Part shown: positions 35,719-44,639 of the stretch, piece by piece
Layout: every line of letters starts with the position of its first letter
Position numbering within the stretch: position 1 is the first letter of the stretch
Assembly: GCA_963730005.1 (NCBI GenBank)
Contig: CAVSPO010000012.1
Span: 186,001-250,000 of the forward strand
Direction of reading: 5' to 3'
DNA: 64,000 nucleotides
From: CAVSPO01 sp963730005
GTDB taxonomy: Bacteria > Actinomycetota > Actinomycetes > Propionibacteriales > Propionibacteriaceae
Made by a program: the position numbers and the translations under genes
Notes under the pieces: model-generated
The model's input: only the letters and a program-made list of their open reading frames with translations
Database searches by the model: none
Told to the model about the DNA's origin: nothing

Positions 35719-37170
35719 TCAGGGCAGCAGCAGGCCACTCGTGAGCCAGTGGACAGCCTCGGCCGCAGTCCAGCCCGCCGTGTGCGTCTCCAACAGCCGC
35801 TTCGGGCCCGACAGGTCCTGGCCCAGTGTGATCACGGGGTCTTCGACGTAGCCGTTCTGGCGCACCTGACCGAGGCCGACGTCGGCCAGCAACGCGTTGC
35901 ACAGACAAAGGCGGCCGTCGGTGTCGGCGAGGTCGCCGCCCTTCTTCAGGTACGCGTCCACTGGTTCGGAGGCACAGCGATAGGTGAGTGCGCCGTCCTC
36001 GCGCTCCACCGGCGTGCGAAGGTAGCCGAGGTCGCAGACGCGCTCGCGCGCAGCGTACGTGGCAGGCTCCGAGAGGGTGCCCTCGACGTTCGCGATCTTG
36101 AACGGGAAGCCGGTGGGTGACGCGCGAGGGTCGTTCCGCACCTTGAGCGTGCCCTCGGCGAGCTTGCGCAGCAGCGTGTGTCGCAGGTCTGGACGAATCC
36201 CAGACTCCTCGGCGAAGGCGAACAGGGTGCCCACCTGCACTCCCTGCGCACCGGCAGCGACCGCGTCCGCCACACGTTCAGGGGTGCCGTACCCGCCTGC
36301 CAGCCAGAAAGGCAGCCCGAAGGCGGCGACCGCGGCAATGTCGGCATCGTCCTTCGCACCGTAGATGGGCTGCCCAGCGTCGTCCAGTGCCATCTTGCCG
36401 CGCGGCGGCGCACTGTGGCCGCCAGCCACCGGCCCCTCAACGACGAAACCATCGGGGCGGATCTGCTCGTTGCGGGTGAGGAAACCGGCCAGCACGTGCA
36501 GCGAGATGATGGCGAGGAACTGCGGACGTGGCAGCACCGGCAGTTCGTCGCCGAGCAGCTCGACCGGGTCCAGTGAGGCGGTGTGGGTACGGCTGGCGTT
36601 CACGACGTCCATGGTGAGCTCACCGGGGCGTCCGGCAGCGAAGTCGCGCAGCACCTTCGGCATCTCGCGCGGGATGCCTGCGCCCATCAGGACGTAGTCG
36701 ACACCGGCGAGCATGGCCCCCTGGACAGCTGACAGGGTCGCCGTCTGGATCTTCTCGAGCAGGTTGATGCCCACGACGCCCTTGTGGCCTTCCTTGGCCA
36801 GCCAGATCTCGGCGAAGTTGCCGACCAGTGCCAGCTCAAGTGACGCCTTGGCCGGCTGGATGCCGAGTTTGCGATGCGGGAGGTAGGGCGCCCCGTCGCG
36901 ACCGCCCTCGCGGAAGTACCGTTCCAGCACGCGCGATGCCATCGCGGGGGACGGGAAATGCCGCAGGGCACGCCGGACGTGGCCCCCTTCGTCACCGTCC
37001 TGAAGCCGCCTGGCGATCCCGGCGTCCAGAGCTGTGCCGGACACCACACCGAGCTGACCGGCTCTGGCCACTTCACGGGCGAGCTGCCAGCCGGAAACGG
37101 CCACCCCCATGCCGCCCTGGATGATGACGGGACGGGTTGCCCCAGCCCTGTTCGCTTTCGTCCCGTTCAT
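35719..37170 (-). CDS. Nitronate monooxygenase / 2-nitropropane dioxygenase-like flavoprotein
   Basis: 483-residue FMN-dependent TIM-barrel enzyme. IIQGGMGVAVSGWQLA is the FMN-binding N-terminus; VEGPVAGGHSAP carries the family's catalytic/phosphate region; LAGGYGTPERVADAVAAGAQGVQVGT is the second phosphate-binding loop. A C-terminal extension of about 120 residues (with CLCNALLADVGLG) makes it longer than classical NMO (~350). The family oxidises nitronates, but many long members are uncharacterised. ATG at 37170. Confidence 0.85.
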   Translation of the reverse strand: MNGTKANRAGATRPVIIQGGMGVAVSGWQLAREVARAGQLGVVSGTALDAGIARRLQDGDEGGHVRRALRHFPSPAMASRVLERYFREGGRDGAPYLPHRKLGIQPAKASLELALVGNFAEIWLAKEGHKGVVGINLLEKIQTATLSAVQGAMLAGVDYVLMGAGIPREMPKVLRDFAAGRPGELTMDVVNASRTHTASLDPVELLGDELPVLPRPQFLAIISLHVLAGFLTRNEQIRPDGFVVEGPVAGGHSAPPRGKMALDDAGQPIYGAKDDADIAAVAAFGLPFWLAGGYGTPERVADAVAAGAQGVQVGTLFAFAEESGIRPDLRHTLLRKLAEGTLKVRNDPRASPTGFPFKIANVEGTLSEPATYAARERVCDLGYLRTPVEREDGALTYRCASEPVDAYLKKGGDLADTDGRLCLCNALLADVGLGQVRQNGYVEDPVITLGQDLSGPKRLLETHTAGWTAAEAVHWLTSGLLLP

Positions 37171-37279
37171 GCGGCCACTCTACCGTGGCTGCTCTTCGCT
37201 GTGAGGGACCTCCATCTGACAGAACATCAGACCTGTTACCCATCAACTCAGCTGCGGAAGGGCCCGAACCGGCATGACA

Positions 37280-37316
37280 AAGGGCGGTGCTGGCCGCATT
37301 GGCCAACACCGCCCTT
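37280..37316 (-). terminator. Terminator after the symporter-kinase gene
   Basis: A 16-nt arm (37280-37295) pairs with 37301-37316 with one mismatch around a 5-nt loop; on the minus strand it is followed by TTTGTC. It closes the transcript of the gene ending at 37362. The rest of the ~190-bp gap shows no gene. Confidence 0.75.
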
Positions 37317-37361
37317 GATCGTCTGTGCACGAGCCCCCAGCAGGAAGGCGCTCGACGCAGG

Positions 37362-39443
37362 TCAGGAATTCAGCTGTTCAGATGCCCGCTGGATCATCTT
37401 CACCGCTTCGTCGACGCCGAACTTGCTGGTGTCGATCACCAGGTCGTAGTACTCGTCGCCGGTGGGATCGAAGTTGTAGGTCATCATCGAGATCTCACGC
37501 CGAATCGAGTCTTCCGCAACCTGCCGCTTGGCAGCTCGTTCCTCAGGAATGCCGGCCTCGCGCGCCGCTCGAGCGACACGATCCGCCACGGGGGCGACCA
37601 GCTTGACGTGCAGAGCACCAGGCACGTGCTGCAGCAGGAAGGCGCCATTGCGTCCAAGGATGATGCCGCCAGCCTTTGCCTCCTCGGCAACAACCTCACG
37701 GTTCTGCTGAGCGGCGTCGCCGATCCCCTTGACAGCCGTGGTCACGTTGGTCGAGCTGCCATCAGGTCCAGCCGCGACCGGGCCGGATCCGAGCAGCAGC
37801 CGACCTATGGCCGACTGGTTCTCGCGCTCGGCTTGGGTGGCTTCGATCTGTTCGCTGGTGAAGGCCTGCTTGTGCAGTGGCAGATTCATCTCGGCAGCGA
37901 GACGCTGGGCAACCTCTTCCATACCCGATCCGTACAGCTCCCACATGGTGATGATCTTCTTGGGGGCCGCGCCGGCGGATTCTGCAGCCTCGGAGATCTC
38001 GGCCGCTGTCGCCTGGGAATGACGTTCGACAAGGATGGCCGTGTTCTGCGCAACAGCCTTCTTCGACAACGGGTACCAGAAGAACAACACCAGGGAGACG
38101 AGCAGGTAGCAGGCGGCCGGGACGAGCGTCGACAGCGTGTAGATGCCCTGAACGGTTTCAGGAGCCTGGGTTCCACCTGACTTCGCGAGTGCCGAGTTGT
38201 AACCAACCCATCCCAACGCCCAACCACCCAAACCGCCGGCCAACGCCTGACCGACCTTGCGGGCCATGGAGTAGATGGCGTAGATCGTGCCGTCCTCGCG
38301 GGTGCCGGTCTTCACTTCCTGGAAGTCGATGATGTCCGCGATGAAGGCCCACACCAAGGTGTTGAACCATGCGAGGCCCAGGCCGGCGACGAGAATGCCG
38401 ACGATGTAGACAACACCGTTCTCGACGCGCACGAAGAACAGCGTCAGGAAGACAAGGCCCGCAAACAACATGCCGACAGCAGAGACTTCCTTCTTGCCGA
38501 AACGCTTGGCCGCGGTCGTTGCCAGCGGCAGCAGCAGCAGAATCGGCAGCACCGACAGCATCTGGGCCACGCCCTGCAGCTTGCCGTTCTGGAAGTACAC
38601 CAACCACAGGTAGGCCGACAGCGCGCCCGAAAGCATGGTGGCCATCAGCAGCAGGAGTGCGCCGACGATCAGGGCCAGCAGCGCCTTGTTCGACACCAGA
38701 CCCTTGAGCATGTGCCCAATTCCGTGCACATTCTCGCCCTCAGGCGCCGGCTTCGCGACCACCCGCTCGGTGACCATGTTGTAGTGAATCGTGTACCAGA
38801 TGACGGCGAGAACCGACAGCACTGCCGCCACGATCATGAACCTGGTGCCGTCGACCTGCTGCTTGGTCTGCCCCGGGACGGCGACGTAGATGAACAGGGG
38901 GACGACCAGGGACAGCGACATCATGGCGCCCTGGCCACCGAGGGTACGGAACACCGACAGCGACGCGCGGTCCGCCGGGTCCGGCGAGAGCGATGCGGCC
39001 ATCGAGCCGTAGGGGATGTTCACGTAGGAGTAGCAGACGCTCCACAACAGGTACGTGACGAAGATGTACACCAGCTTCAAGGGCTCATTGAACTGGTTCA
39101 CGAACGGGATGTACATCAGGAAGGAAGCGATCGCGACGGGGATCATGCCGCGCTTGATCCACGGACGGAACTTGCCGGCCCTGTGCTGCGGGGCACGGTC
39201 GACGGCAACACCGATGGCGACGTCGACCGCCGAGTCGAGCAGCCGCACCGACAACAGGATCGTGCCGACGGTCACCGCGCTGACGCCGAGGACGTTCGTG
39301 TAGAAGACCATCAGGAACGTCGACGCAAGACCGAACGTCATGTCGTTGCCCAGGTCACCGAACATGTAGCCGATCTTGTCCCTGATACCGAAGGGCTTCA
39401 CTGAGGCTTGGTCAGCAGGGGCTGACCTTGCGATCGTGGTCAT
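37362..39443 (-). CDS. GPH-family sugar:cation symporter fused to a cytidylate-kinase-like domain
   Basis: 693 residues. Residues 1-470 are a 12-helix glycoside-pentoside-hexuronide symporter (FGIRDKIGYMFGDLGNDMTF, DRAPQHRAGKFRPW, DIIDFQEVKTGTREDGTIYA). Residues about 494-693 form a Cytidylate_kin2-like P-loop domain (IITMWELYGSGMEEVAQRLA, GIILGRNGAFLL, LVAPVADRV, YYDLVIDTS); the P-loop is degenerate (GSGMEE). The join is one continuous frame with a ~20-residue linker. Likely imports a sugar, with the kinase-like domain sensing or phosphorylating a ligand. ATG at 39443; no sugar genes adjacent. Confidence 0.85.
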   Translation of the reverse strand: MTTIARSAPADQASVKPFGIRDKIGYMFGDLGNDMTFGLASTFLMVFYTNVLGVSAVTVGTILLSVRLLDSAVDVAIGVAVDRAPQHRAGKFRPWIKRGMIPVAIASFLMYIPFVNQFNEPLKLVYIFVTYLLWSVCYSYVNIPYGSMAASLSPDPADRASLSVFRTLGGQGAMMSLSLVVPLFIYVAVPGQTKQQVDGTRFMIVAAVLSVLAVIWYTIHYNMVTERVVAKPAPEGENVHGIGHMLKGLVSNKALLALIVGALLLLMATMLSGALSAYLWLVYFQNGKLQGVAQMLSVLPILLLLPLATTAAKRFGKKEVSAVGMLFAGLVFLTLFFVRVENGVVYIVGILVAGLGLAWFNTLVWAFIADIIDFQEVKTGTREDGTIYAIYSMARKVGQALAGGLGGWALGWVGYNSALAKSGGTQAPETVQGIYTLSTLVPAACYLLVSLVLFFWYPLSKKAVAQNTAILVERHSQATAAEISEAAESAGAAPKKIITMWELYGSGMEEVAQRLAAEMNLPLHKQAFTSEQIEATQAERENQSAIGRLLLGSGPVAAGPDGSSTNVTTAVKGIGDAAQQNREVVAEEAKAGGIILGRNGAFLLQHVPGALHVKLVAPVADRVARAAREAGIPEERAAKRQVAEDSIRREISMMTYNFDPTGDEYYDLVIDTSKFGVDEAVKMIQRASEQLNS

Positions 39444-39592
39444 GTGACTCCTTTGTGTGCTTGAGAGAGAGGGTGCGGCCTTGCAGGAATCCTCAAAACA
39501 ACACCCGTCGCAAGGGATGCTACGCCGGCACCTTGGTCGGGAACCCGGAATCGAAAGGATCCGCCTTGTGACTATTCACGCTCACTGCGGTG

Positions 39593-39612
39593 TTCGCGCC
39601 CTAGCGCGCGAA
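39593..39612 (-). terminator. Hairpin downstream of the rhodanese gene
   Basis: TTCGCGC (39593-39599) pairs with GCGCGAA (39606-39612) around 6 nt, 20 bp past the rhodanese stop on the minus strand. Weak U content; tentative. Confidence 0.4.
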
Positions 39613-39632
39613 GCTCCTGGAAAGGCCCCGGG

Positions 39633-40013
39633 TCAGCTTCTGTCGACGGGGAGACCTTGCTCGGCCCAGGCGGCGATACCACCCGCGAGGTGGGCGACGT
39701 GGGTGTACCCCATGTCCTGCAGTGTTGCGGCTGCCAGCGGCGACCGGTTACCAGTTGCGCAGTAGAGAATGACCCGTTTCTGAGGGTCGAGCACCTCGTG
39801 ATGGTGGGGGTTGGTGGGGTCGGCAAGGAACTCCAGCATTCCTCGGGGGATATGCACTGACCCTTCAATGCGGCCCTTTTCATCAAGTTCGTACTGCTCC
39901 CGAAGGTCGACGAGCACGGCCCCCTGACGTATCTCTTCCGCCACAGCCATCGGGTCCAGGTTCTCAACCCTTGCCTTGGCCTCGGCCACCATCTCGCTCG
40001 CAGTCTTGCCCAT
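39633..40013 (-). CDS. Single-domain rhodanese-like sulfurtransferase
   Basis: 126 residues, one rhodanese domain with the active loop YCATGNRS (catalytic Cys, CxxGxR type) and VLVDLREQYEL. Cytoplasmic. ATG at 40013, preceded by GGGAGG at 5 nt. Moves sulfane sulfur to cyanide or thiol acceptors; physiological role unknown. It is 85 bp downstream of the channel-like gene on the same strand. Confidence 0.9.
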   Translation of the reverse strand: MGKTASEMVAEAKARVENLDPMAVAEEIRQGAVLVDLREQYELDEKGRIEGSVHIPRGMLEFLADPTNPHHHEVLDPQKRVILYCATGNRSPLAAATLQDMGYTHVAHLAGGIAAWAEQGLPVDRS

Positions 40014-40098
40014 TGGAGCCTCCCTCGGTTTGACGTGGAATTGAAATGGTATTGCTTCCAACGGTGAGCGCGTTCGTACCTCGCTTTCGGCGACGCGG

Positions 40099-40791
40099 TC
40101 AGCCTTCCGCCGTTTCCCGGCGCCGGATGGTCAGCCCGACGATCCTGGCCACCACCACGGCGAGGTAGAGCATGCCCGCGATCTGCTGAAGCATCACCAG
40201 CGAACGGGCATGCGGCTTCACCGGGACGATGTCGGACAGCCCGGTACTGGTCATCGTGGTGCAGGACAGGAAGAGCAACTCCATCCACGTCCGGGGTAGC
40301 CCGGGGTCATTGGCTGCGATGAACGAGCCGGGCACGACCGTCTGGCACAGGCTGTAGATGTAGGCGAACAGCCAGACGGCGACGGTGAAGGTGGCGCCGA
40401 TGGCCCAGATCTCGTCGGCGCCCACCTGCTCGTCGGCGAACATGTACAGCAACAGGCCGATGAATGTGTAGCCATAGAACGCGATGTGCATCGCGTCGAA
40501 CCAGAAGTGCACCGCCGGATGACTGCCGATCAACACACTGAGAACGGTCAGGACTGCGGTTGGGATGCCAATCAGCACCCCGAGCCAAGTCAGCGACGGA
40601 GTGCGGCGTACGACTGCCAGGGCGAGCACCAGCACCACCATGCCGAAAAGCGGCAGGCCGATGTCCACCACCAGATTGCCGTGAGTCCCCTCCAGGAAGG
40701 GGTAGACCACGATGCCGATCAGTTGAGCGATCAGCAGCACCGCGCAGGGATTGTTCCTGACCGTCGACAAGATCTTGGTCACCTTCAACAC
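40099..40791 (-). CDS. Two-pore-type ion channel family membrane protein with altered selectivity filter
   Basis: 230 residues with about six hydrophobic segments. The last third (LFLSCTTMTSTGLSDIVPVKPHARSL, split across pore and outer helix) aligns with the pore region of small K+-channel-like proteins (Ion_trans_2), but the TTxGYGD filter reads TSTGLSD. It ends in a basic tail. Start ATG at 40791. Could be a non-selective or regulated channel; conductance not predictable. Confidence 0.7.
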   Translation of the reverse strand: MLKVTKILSTVRNNPCAVLLIAQLIGIVVYPFLEGTHGNLVVDIGLPLFGMVVLVLALAVVRRTPSLTWLGVLIGIPTAVLTVLSVLIGSHPAVHFWFDAMHIAFYGYTFIGLLLYMFADEQVGADEIWAIGATFTVAVWLFAYIYSLCQTVVPGSFIAANDPGLPRTWMELLFLSCTTMTSTGLSDIVPVKPHARSLVMLQQIAGMLYLAVVVARIVGLTIRRRETAEG

Positions 40792-40878
40792 ACTAGGTGA
40801 CAGCGTCTGGTGTTTGCCCGCCGCAACGGTGGCTGCTGGAGGCTGGACAGCTTGGGGCTTCGCGTTGTCGTGCTCTAG

Positions 40879-40893
40879 CCATGACTGTCATGG
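40879..40893. promoter_or_regulatory. 15-bp palindrome upstream of the channel gene
   Basis: CCATGACTGTCATGG is a perfect 7-bp inverted repeat around a single T, about 90 bp before the channel start and 35 bp from the tRNA-Asn terminator. Operator-like; no binding protein is suggested. Confidence 0.35.
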
Positions 40894-40925
40894 TGGATCT
40901 GCCTGAGACCGCCAGCCGGTGAAAC

Positions 40926-40967
40926 AAAAGGCGTTCTGACCCGTGTTACGTTGTCAGAACGCCTTTT
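40926..40967 (-). terminator. Rho-independent terminator of tRNA-Asn
   Basis: 15-bp perfect stem (40926-40940 with 40953-40967) around a 12-nt loop; on the minus strand it ends in CCTTTTGTTTC, a good U-rich tail, immediately after the tRNA. Confidence 0.9.
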
Positions 40968-40971
40968 CTGG

Positions 40972-41047
40972 TGGCTCCCCCGACTGGACTCGAACCAGTA
41001 ACCCTCTGATTAACAGTCAGATGCTCTGCCAATTGAGCTACAGGGGA
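40972..41047 (-). tRNA. tRNA-Asn, anticodon GTT
   Basis: 76-nt cloverleaf: acceptor TCCCCTG/CGGGGGA, D-stem GCTC/GAGC, anticodon stem TCTGA/TCAGA with loop CTGTTAA (GTT), T-stem ACTGG/CCAGT with TTCGAGT, discriminator G and an encoded CCA. Confidence 0.96.
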
Positions 41048-41118
41048 TCGCAACGCTTGGGCTGCGTGAAGAAAGCTAGCAGAGAACCGCAGCAACCACA
41101 AAAGTGGGGTCCGCGGCC

Positions 41119-41643
41119 CTACTCGAAGTCCTCCCGGAGCTGCGCCGTCTGCTCCAGGATGAACCTCTCCACGTCCGGGTCGTGCAGATCCGAGTGGCCG
41201 ACCGGCTGGACCAGCCACACCAGCGGCGCGCCGGGCGCGAGTGCGCGCCGGGCCGCGATGATCACCTGACCGAGCTCGCCGGGCATCGTCATCCGCTGCT
41301 GGAACACGATGGACTTGCCCACCTGCTCAAGGAAGGTGGCAGGCACGTCGAAGGGCTCCTCGAGCTGCACCAGATCGCTCCCCCCGTCGACGCGCTGCCA
41401 TTTCAGCGTCGAGTTCTCGCGGTCCCAGGTGCCGTGCTGCACCTCGTGCCAGCCGGTCAGCTCCCAAGTCCCCCGTCGGCCCACCGCGAAGTCACTGGGC
41501 AGCGCCGCACAGACCACACCCTTGCCTCGTCCCACCGCAACCACCGACGGCCGCCCACCGACCACGTCGGTCAACCCGGCGACCTCGTCGGGTGTGAGCA
41601 GATCGATCGGTTTGGCGCGTCGGAACAGACCCATGCCGGCCAT
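41119..41643 (-). CDS. Conserved actinobacterial-type protein of unknown function
   Basis: 174 residues, soluble. N-terminal FRRAKPIDLLTPDEVAGLTD, a beta-rich middle (TWELTGWHEVQHGTWDRENSTLKW), then an all-alpha C-terminus. No catalytic motif recognised. Start uncertain between ATG 41643 and ATG 41634. It follows the sigma factor gene by 19 bp and may be co-transcribed with it; a role linked to that sigma factor is only a guess. Confidence 0.6.
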   Translation of the reverse strand: MAGMGLFRRAKPIDLLTPDEVAGLTDVVGGRPSVVAVGRGKGVVCAALPSDFAVGRRGTWELTGWHEVQHGTWDRENSTLKWQRVDGGSDLVQLEEPFDVPATFLEQVGKSIVFQQRMTMPGELGQVIIAARRALAPGAPLVWLVQPVGHSDLHDPDVERFILEQTAQLREDFE

Positions 41644-41662
41644 TGTTGCCCACCGTCCCAAC

Positions 41663-42490
41663 TCACGCCGCCCAGGCCGCTTGCCGGTCCAGGTGGCGTC
41701 GCCCGGCGTCCAACGCCCGGATCTTCATGCGCCGGACCGTCGACACGCTCACGCCCAGCTCTGCGGCCAGTTCCGACAACCCGACCGGCTCCCCCTCGAA
41801 CCCGTAGTGGGCCATCAGCACGTGCCGCTCCTGCGCCGACAACTCCCCCAGCCAACTCAGGTCCAGCGGGCCCGCAGGTTCATCCGTCTCGGCCGCCACC
41901 ACCTCACCGCCCACCGCGGCGTCCAGCGCCACCGGGGGCCGCCAGGCCAGCAGTGCAGCGACCGTCTCGACCCGGGCGTCCACTCGCTGGGCCACCGCCT
42001 GGACACTCGCCTTCACGCCCGAAGCTGACTCCAGTTCGGCAGCGACCCGACGTGCCCGCCACAGCAGGGTCACGCGGCTCAGCGGCATCGGCATCCGGCC
42101 ACCCTGCAGGGCCGCCGCTCGGGATGCGTACTTGGTGATCCATTTCCAGGCGAACGTGCTGAACTTCACGCCGCGGCGGTAGTCGAAGCGCCGGAGTGCC
42201 TCGGCCAGGCCCAGACACCCTTCCTGGAACACGTCGTCGGCGTCCGGGCCGGCGTGACCCGACCACGGCCGGCAAACCTCAACCACCAGCCGCAGGTTGG
42301 CGTTCAGGAATCGCTGCCAGGCCGTCTGACCGTCAGCCACCAGCCAGCCCAGCTCCTCGTCGGCGACTCCCTCGGGGCATTGCCCAGTCTCCTGCAGGTG
42401 CCGCGCGAAGACGCCGGCCTCGATTCGTCGGGCCAGTTCGCATTCCTGGTCGGCGGTGAGCAGTTCGGTCTCGGTGAAGTCGATGTTCAT
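41663..42490 (-). CDS. Divergent sigma-70 family RNA polymerase sigma factor
   Basis: 275 residues. Region 1.2-like N-terminus (TADQECELARRIEAGVFARH), region 2 with NANLRLVVEVCR, DADDVFQEGCLGLAEALRRFDYRRGVKFSTFAWKWI, a reduced region 3, and region 4 helix-turn-helix (VGLSELAAELGVSVSTVRRMKIRAL). No region 1.1. It lies 154 bp downstream of dnaG, where rpoD sits in the classic rpsU-dnaG-rpoD operon, but the sequence is far from a housekeeping sigma. ATG at 42490 (MNIDFTETELL). Promoter target unknown. Confidence 0.82.
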   Translation of the reverse strand: MNIDFTETELLTADQECELARRIEAGVFARHLQETGQCPEGVADEELGWLVADGQTAWQRFLNANLRLVVEVCRPWSGHAGPDADDVFQEGCLGLAEALRRFDYRRGVKFSTFAWKWITKYASRAAALQGGRMPMPLSRVTLLWRARRVAAELESASGVKASVQAVAQRVDARVETVAALLAWRPPVALDAAVGGEVVAAETDEPAGPLDLSWLGELSAQERHVLMAHYGFEGEPVGLSELAAELGVSVSTVRRMKIRALDAGRRHLDRQAAWAA

Positions 42491-42644
42491 GGGCCCCAGC
42501 CTGTCGTCCGCGTCGGGCGTCAGACCATGGCTGTGCACAAGAACGGGCTTGTGCAGACGGACAACACCGACCGATGCACAGCCCTCACAACTCGCCGATC
42601 CTCGGTTTCCGCGCGAGCGGAACAGGGAGGCATGCCGACAAGCC

Positions 42645-44528
42645 CTATTCGCTCAAACCGATGCTCTGCTGCTGCAGTTGCTGACGCTGGGTCTCCAGCT
42701 CCAGGAAGCGCGTGAACAGTTGGTTGTACTCGGTCCTGTGCTCCACCGGATTGGTCCGCTGCAGCCGGGATTTCACGTCGCGGATCAGGCCCAGCGTGGT
42801 GATCAGCCTCAGTTTGGAGGTGTACGCGTCCACGTAGCCCTGGTCGGGCTGGCGCAGCGGTGGTTCCACCAGCAGCGCGATCTCCAGCTGCCGGGCGGTC
42901 TCGTCGGCCGTCGACTGCTGCACCCGCTCCACCCAGTGCTCCCCCTCGTACGGCGTGGCCTGGATCGCCTCGAACACCGCCCGGTAGGCCGGGTGGGTGA
43001 AGTCGCCGGCCTGCACCGCGTTCCAGTCCACCGTGAAGAGCGTCGGACACTGCAGCATCAGTTTCAGGGTGCCACGTTCCACGCCGAGGTTGTGGTCACT
43101 GGCGTCCGGCCAGGGCAGGGTCAGTCCGTCCAGGGTGGGCGCGGCGTCGTCGGGCACAGGCTGCTCCGGCGCGGGGCGCTGCCGAAGCGTGTCGCTGACC
43201 TCGGGGAGTTTGCGGCGCCCCTCCTGGGCGACGATCCGGCGGACGTCCTCGATGTCCATGCCGACCAGCGCCGACAGCTCACGCAGGTAGCCCGGCACCA
43301 GAGAGTTGTCGCGGATGCTGTTGACCATCGGCGCAGCCGCCCGCACCGCGGCCAGCCGACCGTCGGCACGGTCCAGGTCGTGGCGGGCGACGACGTGCTC
43401 CATCACGTAGCGGTACAACGGGATGCGCCGGCCCACCAGGTCGCGAACGGCGGCGTCCCCGTGCTGCAACCGCAGGTCGCAGGGGTCGAGGCCCTCGCGG
43501 GCGACGGCCACGTAGGTCTGAGCCGCGAACTTCTGGTCCAGGTTGAACACCTTGAGGGCAGCGTTCTGGCCGGCCTGGTCGCCGTCGAAGGTGAAGATCA
43601 CTTCCCCGTTGAAGGCGTCGTGGTCGCCCATCAGCCGCTGCAACAGCCGCGCATGCTCCACCCCGAACGCCGTGCCGCAGCTGGCCACCGCGGTGTCCAC
43701 GCCGGACAGGTGGGCGGCCATCACGTCGGTGTAGCCCTCCATCACGACTGCCTGGCTCTTCTTCCCGATGGCCTGACGCGACAGGTCCAGGCCGTACAGC
43801 ACGCTGCTCTTCTTGTAGATCGGCGACTCGGGGGTGTTGATGTATTTCGCGGGCATCCGGTCGTCGTCGTGGAGGCGGCGAGCACCGAACCCGAGCACCG
43901 ATTTGGCGGAGTCCTTGATCGGCCACAGCAGCCGCCCCTGGAAGAAGTCGTAGCCACCCTGGCGGATCAGCCCGGCCGCCACCAGCTCGGAGTCCTTGAA
44001 CCCCTGACGGCGCAGCTGGTTGGCCAGTTCGCGGCCGCCGCGTGGCGCGTAACCGACACTGAACTTCTCCGACACGGCCCGGTCGAAACCCCTGCTGTCG
44101 AGCATCTGGCGAGCGGCCAGCGCGTCCGGGCTGAGCAGCTGGCGAGCGAAGAACTCCGCAGCGGCCTCGTTGGCCGCCATCAACCGCGCTCGCAGGCCCG
44201 GTTCGGCCCGGGGCGCACCGTCGTCCTCGATCCGCAGCTGGACCCCGGTGCGGTCGGCCAGCGTCTGGACTGCCTCGCTGAAGGTGAGGTTGTCGATCTT
44301 CTGCAGGAAGGTGATGACGTCGCCGCCCTCGCCGCAGCCGAAGCAGTAGAACAGACCACGCGCCGGCGTCACCTGGAAGCTGGGGGTCTTCTCGTCGTGG
44401 AAAGGGCACAACCCCTTCAGCGAGCCGCTGCCGGCCGACTTCAGCATCACGTAGCTGCCGACGACGTCCTCGATGTGGGCGCGCTCACGGACGAGGGCGA
44501 TGTCCTCCTCGTTGATGCGTCCGGCCAT
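42645..44528 (-). CDS. dnaG: DNA primase
   Basis: 627 residues. Makes RNA primers at the replication fork. N-terminal zinc ribbon (CPFHDEKTPSF ... FYCFGCGEGG, CHC2), primase core, TOPRIM acidic motifs EGYTDV and FDGDQAG, and a C-terminal helicase-interaction domain. ATG at 44528 (MAGRINEEDIALV); an ATG three codons upstream is possible, and the much longer upstream frame is non-coding. Divergent from the FetB-like permease across 111 bp. Confidence 0.96.
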   Translation of the reverse strand: MAGRINEEDIALVRERAHIEDVVGSYVMLKSAGSGSLKGLCPFHDEKTPSFQVTPARGLFYCFGCGEGGDVITFLQKIDNLTFSEAVQTLADRTGVQLRIEDDGAPRAEPGLRARLMAANEAAAEFFARQLLSPDALAARQMLDSRGFDRAVSEKFSVGYAPRGGRELANQLRRQGFKDSELVAAGLIRQGGYDFFQGRLLWPIKDSAKSVLGFGARRLHDDDRMPAKYINTPESPIYKKSSVLYGLDLSRQAIGKKSQAVVMEGYTDVMAAHLSGVDTAVASCGTAFGVEHARLLQRLMGDHDAFNGEVIFTFDGDQAGQNAALKVFNLDQKFAAQTYVAVAREGLDPCDLRLQHGDAAVRDLVGRRIPLYRYVMEHVVARHDLDRADGRLAAVRAAAPMVNSIRDNSLVPGYLRELSALVGMDIEDVRRIVAQEGRRKLPEVSDTLRQRPAPEQPVPDDAAPTLDGLTLPWPDASDHNLGVERGTLKLMLQCPTLFTVDWNAVQAGDFTHPAYRAVFEAIQATPYEGEHWVERVQQSTADETARQLEIALLVEPPLRQPDQGYVDAYTSKLRLITTLGLIRDVKSRLQRTNPVEHRTEYNQLFTRFLELETQRQQLQQQSIGLSE

Positions 44529-44639
44529 GGGCGCCATTCTACGCAGCCAACCCGAGTGGGCCGCCGCGCAGTCGTCGCTGGACAGCTGCGAATCGCCGGG
44601 ACAAGGGGAATTGCCCCTCCTGCCGCCCGATCGGAAACA

